Shown one piece after another: positions 47,880-56,672 of a stretch of DNA of 64,000 nt (its first letter is position 1; each line of letters opens with the position of its first letter). Source of the DNA: Rhizobium sp. BT04. Lineage in GTDB: Bacteria > Pseudomonadota > Alphaproteobacteria > Rhizobiales > Rhizobiaceae. The notes below the pieces were generated by a model. The model ran no database searches, was not told the origin of the DNA, and saw only the letters and a list, made by a program, of their open reading frames with translations. Both the position numbers and the translations under genes were made by a program. The stretch spans positions 4,582,501 to 4,646,500 of the forward strand of contig NZ_CP125652.1 of the NCBI RefSeq assembly GCF_030053135.1, read 5' to 3'.

Positions 47880-48512
47880 TCAGTGCGGTTTCTGAGCGAT
47901 CGCGATCATCGATTTTGCTAGCAGCGGAATCCTGCCGACATATTCGAAGTCGACGTCTTCGAAGCCTGTTTCCAGCAGCAGTGTGCTCAGCGTTCCGGGA
48001 GACCAGAATTTGATGTGGCCATGGTCCTTGAGCGGCATGAAATGGTCGTCCATCTTGCCGCTGACGGCCAAGGCCAGATTTTTCCAGTAACCGTGAAACG
48101 GCGTCGACATCACGGCGATGCCGCCGGGCTTCACCAGATCGTACATGGTGGCCGAGAAAGCCTTGGGGTCATAAACGTGCTCAACCACTTCGAGGCTTAT
48201 CACCGCATCGAAGGTCCCATACCGGCTGGAAAGATCTTCGTAACCGGAGCCGATCTCCAGCGGGAGATCGGGGTGGGCCGTTCTCGCTTTCGCAATGCCG
48301 TCCGCGGACGGGTCGACGCCGACGACATCATAGCCCTTTTCCGCAAGCACGGCTGCGGCGCCGCCGGTACCGCAGCCGAGGTCGAAGACCGCCGTTTCAT
48401 TTGCCGCCTGAAAACTGTTCTCAAGAACATCGACAACGGCCGGCAAAATATAGGAATGGGCGGTCGTCGGTTTGGCATGCACATAGGTCGTCGCGTCTAG
48501 TTCGATAGACAT
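47880..48512 (-). CDS. SAM-dependent methyltransferase, UbiG-like
   Basis: 210 residues. SAM motif I VFDLGCGTGGAAAVLAEKG (about 42-60), motif II-like VVGVDPSADGIAKAR, and the post-motif EVVEHVYDPKAF. C-terminal IPLLAKSMIAIAQ. Substrate unknown. Start ATG 48512. It lies just outside the island. Confidence 0.85.
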   Translation of the reverse strand: MSIELDATTYVHAKPTTAHSYILPAVVDVLENSFQAANETAVFDLGCGTGGAAAVLAEKGYDVVGVDPSADGIAKARTAHPDLPLEIGSGYEDLSSRYGTFDAVISLEVVEHVYDPKAFSATMYDLVKPGGIAVMSTPFHGYWKNLALAVSGKMDDHFMPLKDHGHIKFWSPGTLSTLLLETGFEDVDFEYVGRIPLLAKSMIAIAQKPH

Positions 48513-49100
48513 TTTGCCTCCTGGAGTAGTGAGCCCGCCAACCCAATAATACGCAACACAAGGGTACGGCGGACTTTGACGGCAGTGTGGTGTCCCTGTG
48601 GTATTAAAGTGATTAGCGCCGAAGGCGCTCGCAGCGGCTGGGCGCCGGGTCGTTCGGCTCTACCCGCTGCGCGCAGCATCCTTCAGCCTGATCACTATCC
48701 GAACCACGCTGTCTCAAGGGCGATTGGTACCTGAGGATCGCCTTATGAAAGATCCGAAGTTGATTGACAGTGTGCCGGGAAGGTGCTGAGAACGGGCCGC
48801 AACCCGGATGCACCGCATTTTTGTCGGTCAACGGTCGCTAGGTCGGTGCTGGCGCTTCAACTATTTAAAATAAATAACGCAAGCAAATGCCATTTGAAGG
48901 TGTGGATTAAATAATACTGTAGTTTTTTATGGCGATCCCTCAGTTGAGGGAGGTGGATGTTGTTGGATTTTGTTAAAACTGTACCGTTTTTAGAGTAAAT
49001 AGCCAAATTTTTAACTTAACTAACGTGAAATCTCTTCGCATTCGTGTGGATGCGTTGTAGATTAACATTATCCTTGGTCACGATAGCCTAGTGCGAGCGT
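48513..49100. other. 588-bp region without a confident gene
   Basis: Holds a palindromic segment (48608-48696) and an AT-rich stretch (about 48840-49090) with a CCCTCAGTTGAGGG palindrome at 48937-48950. No ORF here has supporting features. The AT-rich part probably carries the promoter of the gene at 49101. Confidence 0.4.
48608..48696. repeat. Candidate palindromic repeat
   Basis: Ends AGTGATTAG (48608-48616) and CTGATCACT (48688-48696) are inverted with one mismatch. GCAGCGG and CCGCTGC lie inside. Repeated elsewhere is not tested. Confidence 0.4.
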
Positions 49101-49316
49101 ATGGCGGATATGAAGCAAAATCTAACTTGCAAACAGGCCCTCGCCAGTGCGTTCCAGGCTCTGTCGGACGAGGCCGTCAAAGCCGGCTGGTCGGAGGGCG
49201 ATGTCGCCCTCGCGCTTGCTGAACTCGCCGAGGAGCGGGTGATCGAGATTACCGCCAAGGTGATCATGGAAGGCTCCATCCATCCCCAGTTCGCCGCCGG
49301 CGGCCGCAGCAGTTAA
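49101..49316 (+). CDS. Small conserved-looking protein
   Basis: 71 residues, helical: CKQALASAFQALSDEAVKAGWSEGDVALALAELAEERVIEI. No signal or known domain. ATG 49101 is weakly preceded by a purine-rich sequence. Function unknown. Confidence 0.6.
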   Translation: MADMKQNLTCKQALASAFQALSDEAVKAGWSEGDVALALAELAEERVIEITAKVIMEGSIHPQFAAGGRSS

Positions 49317-49338
49317 TCTCAGAGCCACGGTGGAACAA

Positions 49339-49602
49339 CTAGGCTGCTGGTTGAAGAAAGCACCCGCACGGGGAGGGAAGGCGTTTTTCGCTCTCGCCTG
49401 CGCTCACTGCCTCCTGCTGTAAAAGCCGCACCAACGCGCGGGACAGGATTTTGTTCCCCAATTTTGCTTCGGGGAAATCTGCGTAGTTGCTAAAGTTCAA
49501 GCCGTCGCGCATAATCATTTTTGTCGGTTGCGGAGGGCGGCCGGCAATGCAAGCGTGGATGCGTTTGCCCTCGGAGGAAATGCGGCGTGATGTTACGATC
49601 AT
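49339..49602 (-). CDS. Possible small protein
   Basis: About 87 residues from ATG 49602 (MIVTSRRISSEGKRIHACIA...). Partly overlaps the start of the gene at 49590 on the other strand. No domain; could be spurious. Confidence 0.3.
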   Translation of the reverse strand: MIVTSRRISSEGKRIHACIAGRPPQPTKMIMRDGLNFSNYADFPEAKLGNKILSRALVRLLQQEAVSAGESEKRLPSPCGCFLQPAA

Positions 49603-49802
49603 CAATCCATCCGCATGATTTACCGCTGTTTTCGGAAGATCTCGATCTGCTTTCAAAGGTGCTCGACAAGGTCTGCGACGAGCGCGGCCTCGTCAGGACA
49701 ACGCCGGAGGCCGAGCGGATCGGTGCGGTCATCATTCAGCTCTACAGGCAGGGCGTGAAGGACGGCGGCAAACTCGCCGATTTGGCAAAGACCTATCTCT
49801 GA
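49590..49802 (+). CDS. Small helical protein
   Basis: 70 residues from the ATG at 49590. Sequence blocks LPLFSEDLDLLSKVLDKVCDERGLVRTTPEAERIGAVIIQLYRQGVKDGGKL suggest a helical, possibly DNA- or protein-binding fold. No domain recognised. Similar small proteins occur in Rhizobium; this is from general familiarity. Confidence 0.6.
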   Translation: MLRSSIHPHDLPLFSEDLDLLSKVLDKVCDERGLVRTTPEAERIGAVIIQLYRQGVKDGGKLADLAKTYL

Positions 49803-49805
49803 TAT

Positions 49806-49957
49806 TCAGTTCTGCTCGATCGAGACACCGTTCTTGCCGATGCTCATCTCGATCCCCTGCGGCTTGCTCTCCTCTTGGAAGATGTAAGCGCCGAGGCCAA
49901 TGACGGCGGCGACGAGAGCATGCCGATGATGAGATAGAGACCATTGCTGCGGTTCAA
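49806..49957 (-). pseudogene. Frameshifted small membrane protein
   Basis: From TTG 49957 the reading starts MNRSNGLYLIIGML (hydrophobic), then shifts frame. Restoring the frame after ATGCTC gives VAAVIGLGAYIFQEESKPQGIEMSIGKNGVSIEQN, ending at a TGA (49806-49808). A 2-base insertion or a sequencing error is the simplest explanation. Confidence 0.6.
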
Positions 49958-50033
49958 GTGACTGTCCCTGATATGTGATGGGCCCCGATACGTGATGAGA
50001 CAGCGGGAACGCCTAGGTGACCGATTGGTTCCG

Positions 50034-50327
50034 TCAGTCGTCGTTGGCGGCGTTGAGGTTCTCCGGCCGGATACCGTCGTCGCTCGTGGTGCGTGCGCGC
50101 AACCGGATGCCGGGGCCGCCTTCATCCTGATTGCCGCTCGACAGGAAGATGATGCCGTGCGCCTCGAGCGTGTTGCGCACATCGAACAGCGCATGCGGCT
50201 CGCCCGCAAATTCGCCGGTTTCCAGCGCCGCTACGGTCTCGACCGGCAGGCCGCTTGCGGCGGCGAGCTCTTCGATGCTCATCCCGATCATGGCGCGCGC
50301 GCCGCGTATCTGTGTTGCTGTTATCAT
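50034..50327 (-). CDS. XRE-family helix-turn-helix protein
   Basis: 97 residues. The HTH IRGARAMIGMSIEELAAASGLPVETVAALETG (about 8-40) is XRE-like. The rest is short and polar. Target unknown. It lies 49 bases from the ROK gene's 3' end, on the same strand. Confidence 0.75.
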   Translation of the reverse strand: MITATQIRGARAMIGMSIEELAAASGLPVETVAALETGEFAGEPHALFDVRNTLEAHGIIFLSSGNQDEGGPGIRLRARTTSDDGIRPENLNAANDD

Positions 50328-50376
50328 GACGGAAAATCTAGCGCATTCACCGTAGTTCTCAAGTGGCGCGGGCCGA

Positions 50377-51552
50377 TCAAGCGTCCTTCAATTTCACACC
50401 AAACAGATCGTCATGCATGCGCTCGACCGCGATCCCCATGCCTCCCATGAGGGCGGCCCGGTTCCCGAAACGGCTGATCTCGATGCGTGGCGGATAGGGC
50501 GTGCAACGCGGCAGGAAGCCGCGGATGGCGTTGACGAGTTCCGGTCTTGCGCCGATGCTGCCGCCAGTGATCACCAGTTCAGGATCAAGAGTTGCGCCGA
50601 TTGCCGCAATGGCGACCGCCACCAGCCTTGCCGTCTCTTCGATTGCCGCGACGGCGCTTGTTTCTCCTGCATTGAACGCGGCGAAGAGATCGGCGACGGT
50701 GGATGCGTTGCGCCCGCCAAAACCGATATAGCGGCGCAGCATGGCGACGCTGCCGACCGCGGTCTCAAAGGTTCCCAGCGTAAAGCCGCCAGGATCAAAA
50801 GCATCTCCACCGATCGGAAGATAGGCGATCTCGCCGGCCGCGCCACGCGCGCCGCGCAACAGAGCGCCATTGGCGATGATGCCCATACCGACGCCGGTTC
50901 CGAGAGCAATGAAAGCAAAATTGCCGGTCTCGACACCGTGTCCCCGCCATCTCTCGCCCTGCGCGGCCAAATTGACGTCATTTTCGACGATCACCGGTAT
51001 GCCCATCTTGTCGCTGAAGACCTGACGCAGATTGATGGCGTCAATGCCGGGAATGTTTGGCGCCACATTGATATGGCCGGTGGCAGGATCGAGCACGCCG
51101 GGACTGCCCAGAACGACGAGGCGGAGTTTGTCGGCGGTCGTTCCGGCCGCAGAGGCGAGTTCAGCGACAAGATCGCTGAACTGATTGACGAGATGCATTC
51201 CGCCGCGCCGGTCTGTCGGCACTTCGGTTTCGGCAACCACATTTCCCAACAGATCGCAGATAGCCGCGGCAATCTTGGTGCCCCCGAGATCGATGGAGGC
51301 CGCCAATCCTGCCCTGGCATTGATTTCGTAGATGATCGCATTCCGTCCCGGGCGCCCATCGGTCTGCCCGATCGCTTTCAGCCATCCATCATCTTCGAGG
51401 TCGCGCACGACATCGGAAATCGTCTGTTTTGATAGGCCGGTAAGCTTCGCGATATCGGCGCGAGAGATCGACCCGCTCGCCACGACAGTCCGGATCACGG
51501 CATGGGTTGAAATTTTTCGTGCGATTGGAGTCTGTACGACAGAAGAGGTCAT
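50377..51552 (-). CDS. ROK-family transcriptional repressor
   Basis: 391 residues from ATG 51552. N-terminal HTH SISRADIAKLTGLSKQTISDVVRDLE (about 27-52), then the ROK sugar-kinase-like part with SIDLGGTKIAAAICDL, a GIDAINLRQVFS block and LGTGVGMGIIANGALLRGARGAAGEIAYLP. Divergent from the glycosidase gene, so it likely represses that locus and releases when a sugar or sugar-phosphate binds. Confidence 0.88.
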   Translation of the reverse strand: MTSSVVQTPIARKISTHAVIRTVVASGSISRADIAKLTGLSKQTISDVVRDLEDDGWLKAIGQTDGRPGRNAIIYEINARAGLAASIDLGGTKIAAAICDLLGNVVAETEVPTDRRGGMHLVNQFSDLVAELASAAGTTADKLRLVVLGSPGVLDPATGHINVAPNIPGIDAINLRQVFSDKMGIPVIVENDVNLAAQGERWRGHGVETGNFAFIALGTGVGMGIIANGALLRGARGAAGEIAYLPIGGDAFDPGGFTLGTFETAVGSVAMLRRYIGFGGRNASTVADLFAAFNAGETSAVAAIEETARLVAVAIAAIGATLDPELVITGGSIGARPELVNAIRGFLPRCTPYPPRIEISRFGNRAALMGGMGIAVERMHDDLFGVKLKDA

Positions 51553-51573
51553 TGCCATCCAGGCTAGCTCAAT

Positions 51574-51629
51574 CCAATTAGTTCGGTGCGTATACTTAAT
51601 TGGCGCGCTATTGGCTGGCCAATAGCGCG
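51574..51629. promoter_or_regulatory. Palindromic operators between ROK gene and glycosidase
   Basis: CCAATTA (51574-51580) pairs with TAATTGG (51597-51603). Next, a perfect 12-bp inverted repeat with a 2-base spacer fills 51604-51629 (arm CGCGCTATTGGC). TATACT (51591-51596) could be a -10. A strong candidate for the ROK binding site. Confidence 0.7.
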
Positions 51630-51758
51630 ATACGGCGAATTCTGGGCTGTCTCTGATCGCATTTACCGGCTTTTGGTACACCAAGGCCTCCACTTTGTCT
51701 ATGTCCTTGACAAAAGGAGGGCCGCCTGTAGGCTGGGATCAACGTGCGGGGATTGCCG

Positions 51759-53516
51759 ATGATAAAGCCCTCGACTGATGGACAGCTTTCTGCCGAACAA
51801 GGCGTTTTACTGCCTGTCATGGCGCCACGCCTTCAGGCGGATGTTCATCCGGACGGCTATGCTGATCTCGCCCTTTGGGGCGCCGGCAGTCTGGGGCGCG
51901 TGAGATTTTCTGCAATCGGCGGCCCTTATACCTATGCCCCGAACCGAATGATCTCCAAACATGGCGGTGTTTTCGTTGCGCAGTCGCTGCCGGTGATGTT
52001 GATCCGCGGTGTGGGCCTTCGGGGCGTGTATCCCGCGCGTCGTTGCGCCTGGTGGCACGAGCCGGATGGGCAAAGCGCAAGCGCGAAGTTCACTCGGACC
52101 CATCATCGGAAGACTTTCGAAATGGCCTGGGGCGTACTCATTGTGGACGCTCTCGGGTCGGATCTGCGGATTGCCGTCGGCGCATCGAGAGACGAAGGCG
52201 AGAAAGCGCTCGACCTCACCAGTCAAGCGATCATTGCCGAAGCTGCCGAATATGTGGTGCGCTGTGATCTGACGCCCGACGCCGACCCGCTGATGCGCAG
52301 CATGGTCAGCCAGGGGATCCACGCCGCCCTTTCCAGCATCAGGCGGGATGAAAACGGCGCCTTCGCCGGCCTTGCCGCGGGGCAGGCCTATAGCGCTCCG
52401 GCGCGGACCTATTACCGCGATGGTTACTGGACGATGCAGCCGCTTCTGATGCTGGCACCGGAGGCGGTGCGCGACGAGATCCGGATTCTCGCCAAGGGAG
52501 TGCAGCCGGATGGAGAAGCGCCAAGCGGTGTGATCTTGACGGGGCCTGCGCAATCGCAGGCGTGGCAGCACTTTGTCGCCGACAGCAAGGCCAATCCCAA
52601 AACCCACAAAAGAGCCGTTCCGGAGTACCATAACCGACCGCAGGATTGGTGGAGCGACCATTTCGACAGCCCGCTTTTCTTCGTTCTTTTCCTGAACGAC
52701 TATGTCAGCGCAACCAAAGACTTTGCGGAGGTGGAGCGACACTGGACGGTCGTGAAGGCGATCACGGACCGCTATCTCAGCCTGGCTGGTCCTGACAGCG
52801 TTCTCCCGCTGAAGCCGCGCAACGACCGGGATTGGGCCGACAACGTCTATCGCGAGGGGCTGGTCTCCTATGATCTGGGTCTTTTCGTCGGCGCCATGGA
52901 CGCGGTGGCCAGGCTTGGCGAGGATCTCGATCCCAAGCTTGCCGAACGCGCACGCAAGACAGCAAATCTTGCCCGCGAAGAGATCGAGGCCAAGCTCTTT
53001 GTGCCGGCGACGGGAGGATATGTCGACTATGGAACGCCTGGCGCTTTTGTCGAAGATCATTTGGTGCTCGACAGCCTGACCTTGTCGCGGTTCGCTGCGA
53101 TTTCGGGGCAGAAGGCCGTAGGCTTGCTGAGCGCTTTTGAAAGCAAACTCGAAACGCGTCACAATCAGGAACAGCCCTATGGCAGTTGGGGTGTGATGTG
53201 CGCCTATCCGCCCTTCAAGCGGCAAAGCGATCTGCGATCCAAGACCGCTTTTCCCTACCGCTACCATAATGGCTCGGACTGGCCCTATTGGGACGGCGCC
53301 TATGCCGAAGAACGCCTTCGCCACGGACTTGGAGGTGCGCGCTACGCGTTGACGCGCTGGTGGCAAACCTGTCTCGACAATGGCTGGATCGGTGCGGTGG
53401 AATATTTCTCGCCGCCATACGGGCGCGGCTCCCTGCTTCAGGGCTGGAGTACCATGCCGGCAGCGGTTGTTTTAAAATACGGACTTGACGCGGCAAATTC
53501 GGAGCCAATGTCATGA
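51759..53516 (+). CDS. Glycoside hydrolase with (alpha/alpha)6 barrel
   Basis: 585 residues from ATG 51759 (GGGGATTGCCG upstream). PARTYYRDGYWTMQPLLML and RDWADNVYREGLVSYDLGL, plus a C-terminal NGSDWPYWDGAYAEERLRHG, resemble GH63/glycogen-debranching-like barrels with acidic catalytic residues. No signal peptide, so probably cytoplasmic, acting on an imported oligosaccharide. The substrate and family number are uncertain. It precedes the ABC genes with a GNAT gene between on the opposite strand. Confidence 0.78.
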   Translation: MIKPSTDGQLSAEQGVLLPVMAPRLQADVHPDGYADLALWGAGSLGRVRFSAIGGPYTYAPNRMISKHGGVFVAQSLPVMLIRGVGLRGVYPARRCAWWHEPDGQSASAKFTRTHHRKTFEMAWGVLIVDALGSDLRIAVGASRDEGEKALDLTSQAIIAEAAEYVVRCDLTPDADPLMRSMVSQGIHAALSSIRRDENGAFAGLAAGQAYSAPARTYYRDGYWTMQPLLMLAPEAVRDEIRILAKGVQPDGEAPSGVILTGPAQSQAWQHFVADSKANPKTHKRAVPEYHNRPQDWWSDHFDSPLFFVLFLNDYVSATKDFAEVERHWTVVKAITDRYLSLAGPDSVLPLKPRNDRDWADNVYREGLVSYDLGLFVGAMDAVARLGEDLDPKLAERARKTANLAREEIEAKLFVPATGGYVDYGTPGAFVEDHLVLDSLTLSRFAAISGQKAVGLLSAFESKLETRHNQEQPYGSWGVMCAYPPFKRQSDLRSKTAFPYRYHNGSDWPYWDGAYAEERLRHGLGGARYALTRWWQTCLDNGWIGAVEYFSPPYGRGSLLQGWSTMPAAVVLKYGLDAANSEPMS

Positions 53517-53530
53517 GCACGCTATCGGCT

Positions 53531-54145
53531 TCAGCCGGGTTCCCCATCGATGCGCATGGCAAAGGCGACGGAACCATCCCGCTCGAATTCGGAAAAGCCA
53601 AGGTGACGGTAGAAACCTTTGGCGCGTTCGTTGTTTGGATCGACACCGAGATGCACAGCTTTGACCCCATGCTTTCGAAGCGCCTGAAGCTCGGTGCCGA
53701 TCATCCTGCGCCCCCAGCCGCCGGCCTGAAGCCCGGGAAGAATGTTGATGTGAAGATGCGCCGGGTAATCGTCTTGAAGCCACGTCGTTCCGCTGCGCGG
53801 ATTTTGAATGCGTTCGATCACGTCGGCATCGCGCGGACGGCTGGGCGTCAGTCCGGCGGTCTGCTGGCGCACGAACGGCCACCAGTTTGCTTCCAGCTCT
53901 TTGTCGAATCCGCTGGTATCGGACACCCCGACGACATAGCCGACCGGCCGGTTGTCATGCACGAGAACAAAGGCAAAGTCTCTGGCAAACTTGAGATAGG
54001 GGACCGACCAGATGTAACCGGGCAGATGCGGATCGCTATAAAGCGCGCCGGCATCCTCGCCGCCATTGGCGGTTTTCAGGCAGATGTCGAAAAGCGCTTC
54101 GGTATCGGCTTCAATCGCCGGGCGGATGAAGCAACTGGTGTCCAT
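53531..54145 (-). CDS. GNAT acetyltransferase
   Basis: 204 residues from ATG 54145. IRPAIEADTEALFDICLKTA begins the fold. HLHINILPGLQAGGWGRRMIGTELQALRKHG contains the acetyl-CoA loop, and GVDPNNERAKGFYRHLGFSEFE is the motif B. Substrate unknown. It lies on the strand opposite to its neighbours, between the glycosidase and the binding-protein gene. Confidence 0.82.
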   Translation of the reverse strand: MDTSCFIRPAIEADTEALFDICLKTANGGEDAGALYSDPHLPGYIWSVPYLKFARDFAFVLVHDNRPVGYVVGVSDTSGFDKELEANWWPFVRQQTAGLTPSRPRDADVIERIQNPRSGTTWLQDDYPAHLHINILPGLQAGGWGRRMIGTELQALRKHGVKAVHLGVDPNNERAKGFYRHLGFSEFERDGSVAFAMRIDGEPG

Positions 54146-54311
54146 CGCTTTGCCACCTCCTGCGTGGCGCTTTGTCATCATCGGTCGCGAGAGAGACTCA
54201 TGCGTTGACGATTACCTCAGATTCGCAGGCCTGGGGAAGGAAACGTTCGGCCGGTGCCCGGCGCCAAGGCTCGGACGGGGAGTGGAGAATAAACCAAATG
54301 AGGTGGAGCAG

Positions 54312-55646
54312 ATGAAAAGAACCGTGAAATCGATCAGCATACTGCCGGCATACCGATTGAAAGCAGCTGTCGCGCTTGCCGGCGCGGCGCTTGTGAGTTT
54401 CGGCCTTTCCGCCGCCCGCGCCGACGATCTGGCCGTGTGGGATGACCAGACCTTCGAAGGCCAGAGCGCGGTCATCGAGCAACTGAATAAGGAGTTCGAA
54501 GCCGCACATCCCGGTGTCACGATCAAACGCACCGCCCGCACCTTCGATGACATGAAATTGACGCTGAAGCTTGCGGTTTCGGCAGGCGATGGCCCTGTCG
54601 TCACCAAGGTCAACCAGGGCGCCGGCGACATGGGCGCGATGGTCAAGGAAGGTTTGCTCCTGCCGGTCGACGACTACATCAAGACCTATGGGTGGGATAA
54701 GCGGCAGTCGGATTCCGTGCTGGCGCGAGACCGCTGGGATGGGCCGAAGTTTGGGGTCGGCAAGACCTACGGCATATCAGGCCTCGCCGAAATCGTCGGC
54801 CTCTATTACAACAAGAAGATCCTCGACGACGCGGGCGTGGCGCTGCCGCAGACCTTCGAAGAGCTTTTGGCCGATCTCGACAAGCTGAAGGAAAAAGGCG
54901 TCGCGCCCTTCATGATGGGCTCGGCCAAGCAGCATCTTGCCCTGCACATGATCGGTGCCATCGATCAGGCACATATCGACGCGGCCAATCGCGCCGAACT
55001 TGACGACCTGATCTACGGCAAAGGCGGCTCCTGGAACACCAAGGGGAACATCGAATCGGCCAAACTCGTGCAGCAATGGGCGCAGGGCGGCTATTTCTAC
55101 CCAGGCTTCGAAGGCATCTCGGGTGACGACGCCGTCCAGCTTTTCATATCAGGGCAGGGCGCTTTCCTGATCTCCGGGACCTGGTACTTCGGTGACATGC
55201 AAAATAATCCGGATATCGGCTTCATGGCCATTCCCGCTCCGAAGGGTATTTCCAAGCCCATGAGTGTCGGCGGCGTGGATCTTGCCTGGGCGATAACGAG
55301 CCTTGCCAAAGACAAGGCAAAGCAGGACCTGGCCGGCGAGTACATCGACTATATGGTTTCGGAAAAGGCCGCTGAGAGCTGGGCCGCTGCCGGCTATCTT
55401 CCGGCAACATCGCTCCCGGCGGATGCAAAGCCCAAGCTCACGCCGCTCCTGACCTCCGGCATCGAGATGTGGAAGACACTCAACGCCAATGATGCGCTCG
55501 GCCATTACCCCGATTGGTCCAGCCCGACGATGCTGAAGACGATCGACGACAACACCCCGCTTCTCCTGTCGGGCAAGATCACGCCCGAAGCCTTTGTCGA
55601 TGCCATGGACAAGGATTATCAGGCCTATCTGAAGGACAAGAAGTAA
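54312..55646 (+). CDS. Sugar ABC transporter, periplasmic binding protein
   Basis: 444 residues from ATG 54312. Signal LKAAVALAGAALVSFGLSAARA. The family-1 extracellular binding fold shows VWDDQTFEGQSAVIEQLNKEF and VGLYYNKKILDDAGVALPQTFEELLADLDKLKEKGV. Probably binds an oligosaccharide. ATG preceded by GAGGTGGAGCAG. First of the ABC genes. Confidence 0.9.
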   Translation: MKRTVKSISILPAYRLKAAVALAGAALVSFGLSAARADDLAVWDDQTFEGQSAVIEQLNKEFEAAHPGVTIKRTARTFDDMKLTLKLAVSAGDGPVVTKVNQGAGDMGAMVKEGLLLPVDDYIKTYGWDKRQSDSVLARDRWDGPKFGVGKTYGISGLAEIVGLYYNKKILDDAGVALPQTFEELLADLDKLKEKGVAPFMMGSAKQHLALHMIGAIDQAHIDAANRAELDDLIYGKGGSWNTKGNIESAKLVQQWAQGGYFYPGFEGISGDDAVQLFISGQGAFLISGTWYFGDMQNNPDIGFMAIPAPKGISKPMSVGGVDLAWAITSLAKDKAKQDLAGEYIDYMVSEKAAESWAAAGYLPATSLPADAKPKLTPLLTSGIEMWKTLNANDALGHYPDWSSPTMLKTIDDNTPLLLSGKITPEAFVDAMDKDYQAYLKDKK

Positions 55647-55715
55647 TAGCACGGGCGCGGGTCACGGCCGTCTGCCCGGCGGTCGTGGCCTGTGTCTCGT
55701 CGATCCTGAGTTGAA

Positions 55716-56672
55716 ATGAGCGCCGGGAGCTGTGGCTTGCTGCGCGATGACCAGAGCTTTGGCTTCATGGGGTCCTGGATGAAACGCTCCGCACTTGATG
55801 GCTCGCAACATACCAATTTTATCTATTTATTGCCTGGATTGCTGCTCTACGCGGCTTTTGTCTTTGGACCGATTGTCGCGGCTTTGGGTTTGAGCCTGAC
55901 CAGCTGGGACGGCTTGACCATGCCCAGATGGGTTGGCCTGGGCAATTACGCCGATCTCTTTTCAGACAGTCGATTTTATATTGCCTTGCGCAACAATGCC
56001 GAGCTCATGATCTTCTACTGCGTCCTGCCGCTCGTGCTCGGCATAACGCTTGCTGCCTGCGTCTGGAATTTGAAGCAACGCGAACAACTCGCCCTGCGGA
56101 CGTTCCTGTTCCTGCCTTACATCATGCCGACCGCCGTGCTGGGCATCATCTGGGCCTGGCTCTACAATCCTGCATTCGGCCCGTTCAACCAGTTTTTGAG
56201 AGCCGTAGGATTGGGCAGGTTCGCATTACCCTGGCTCGGAGATTTCAATTTCGTGCTTCCCGCCGTTGGGATCGTTGCCACATGGTATTTCTTCGGTTTT
56301 TGCATGGTCATCTTCCTCACCGGAATTCAGCGCATCGACCCGTCTCTTTTCGACGCTGCCAAGGTCGACGGCGCTTCGGCGCGAAAGACCTTTTTCTGGA
56401 TAACGCTGCCGCTTCTCATGCCTGAAATAAGGGTGGTTTTGCTGTTGACGGTCATAGCGTCAATCAAGAGCTTCGACCTCATTTTTACCATGACCCGCGG
56501 CGGGCCTGCCAATGCTACGCTGGTGCCGAATATCTACATGTATCAGCTCGGCTTCGAGCTCAATCGGTTCGGCGCCGCAGCCGCCATCGCCATTGTCGGC
56601 GCGTTGCTGACATTCGCAATCAACTATGCAATTCACCGGCTGGTGGGCTCAAAAAGTAAAGGATTGGCTTGA
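55716..56672 (+). CDS. Sugar ABC transporter permease 1
   Basis: 318 residues with about six transmembrane segments of the MalF/UgpA type. The conserved EAA-like loop is about FDAAKVDGASARKTFFWITLPLL. A shorter start at 55779 (MKRSALDG) fits homologues better. It overlaps the next gene by one base (TGATG). Confidence 0.9.
   Translation: MSAGSCGLLRDDQSFGFMGSWMKRSALDGSQHTNFIYLLPGLLLYAAFVFGPIVAALGLSLTSWDGLTMPRWVGLGNYADLFSDSRFYIALRNNAELMIFYCVLPLVLGITLAACVWNLKQREQLALRTFLFLPYIMPTAVLGIIWAWLYNPAFGPFNQFLRAVGLGRFALPWLGDFNFVLPAVGIVATWYFFGFCMVIFLTGIQRIDPSLFDAAKVDGASARKTFFWITLPLLMPEIRVVLLLTVIASIKSFDLIFTMTRGGPANATLVPNIYMYQLGFELNRFGAAAAIAIVGALLTFAINYAIHRLVGSKSKGLA

Noticed and set aside
51807..53366. 519-codon frame antisense to the glycosidase
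   Set aside because: Shadow frame without similarity.
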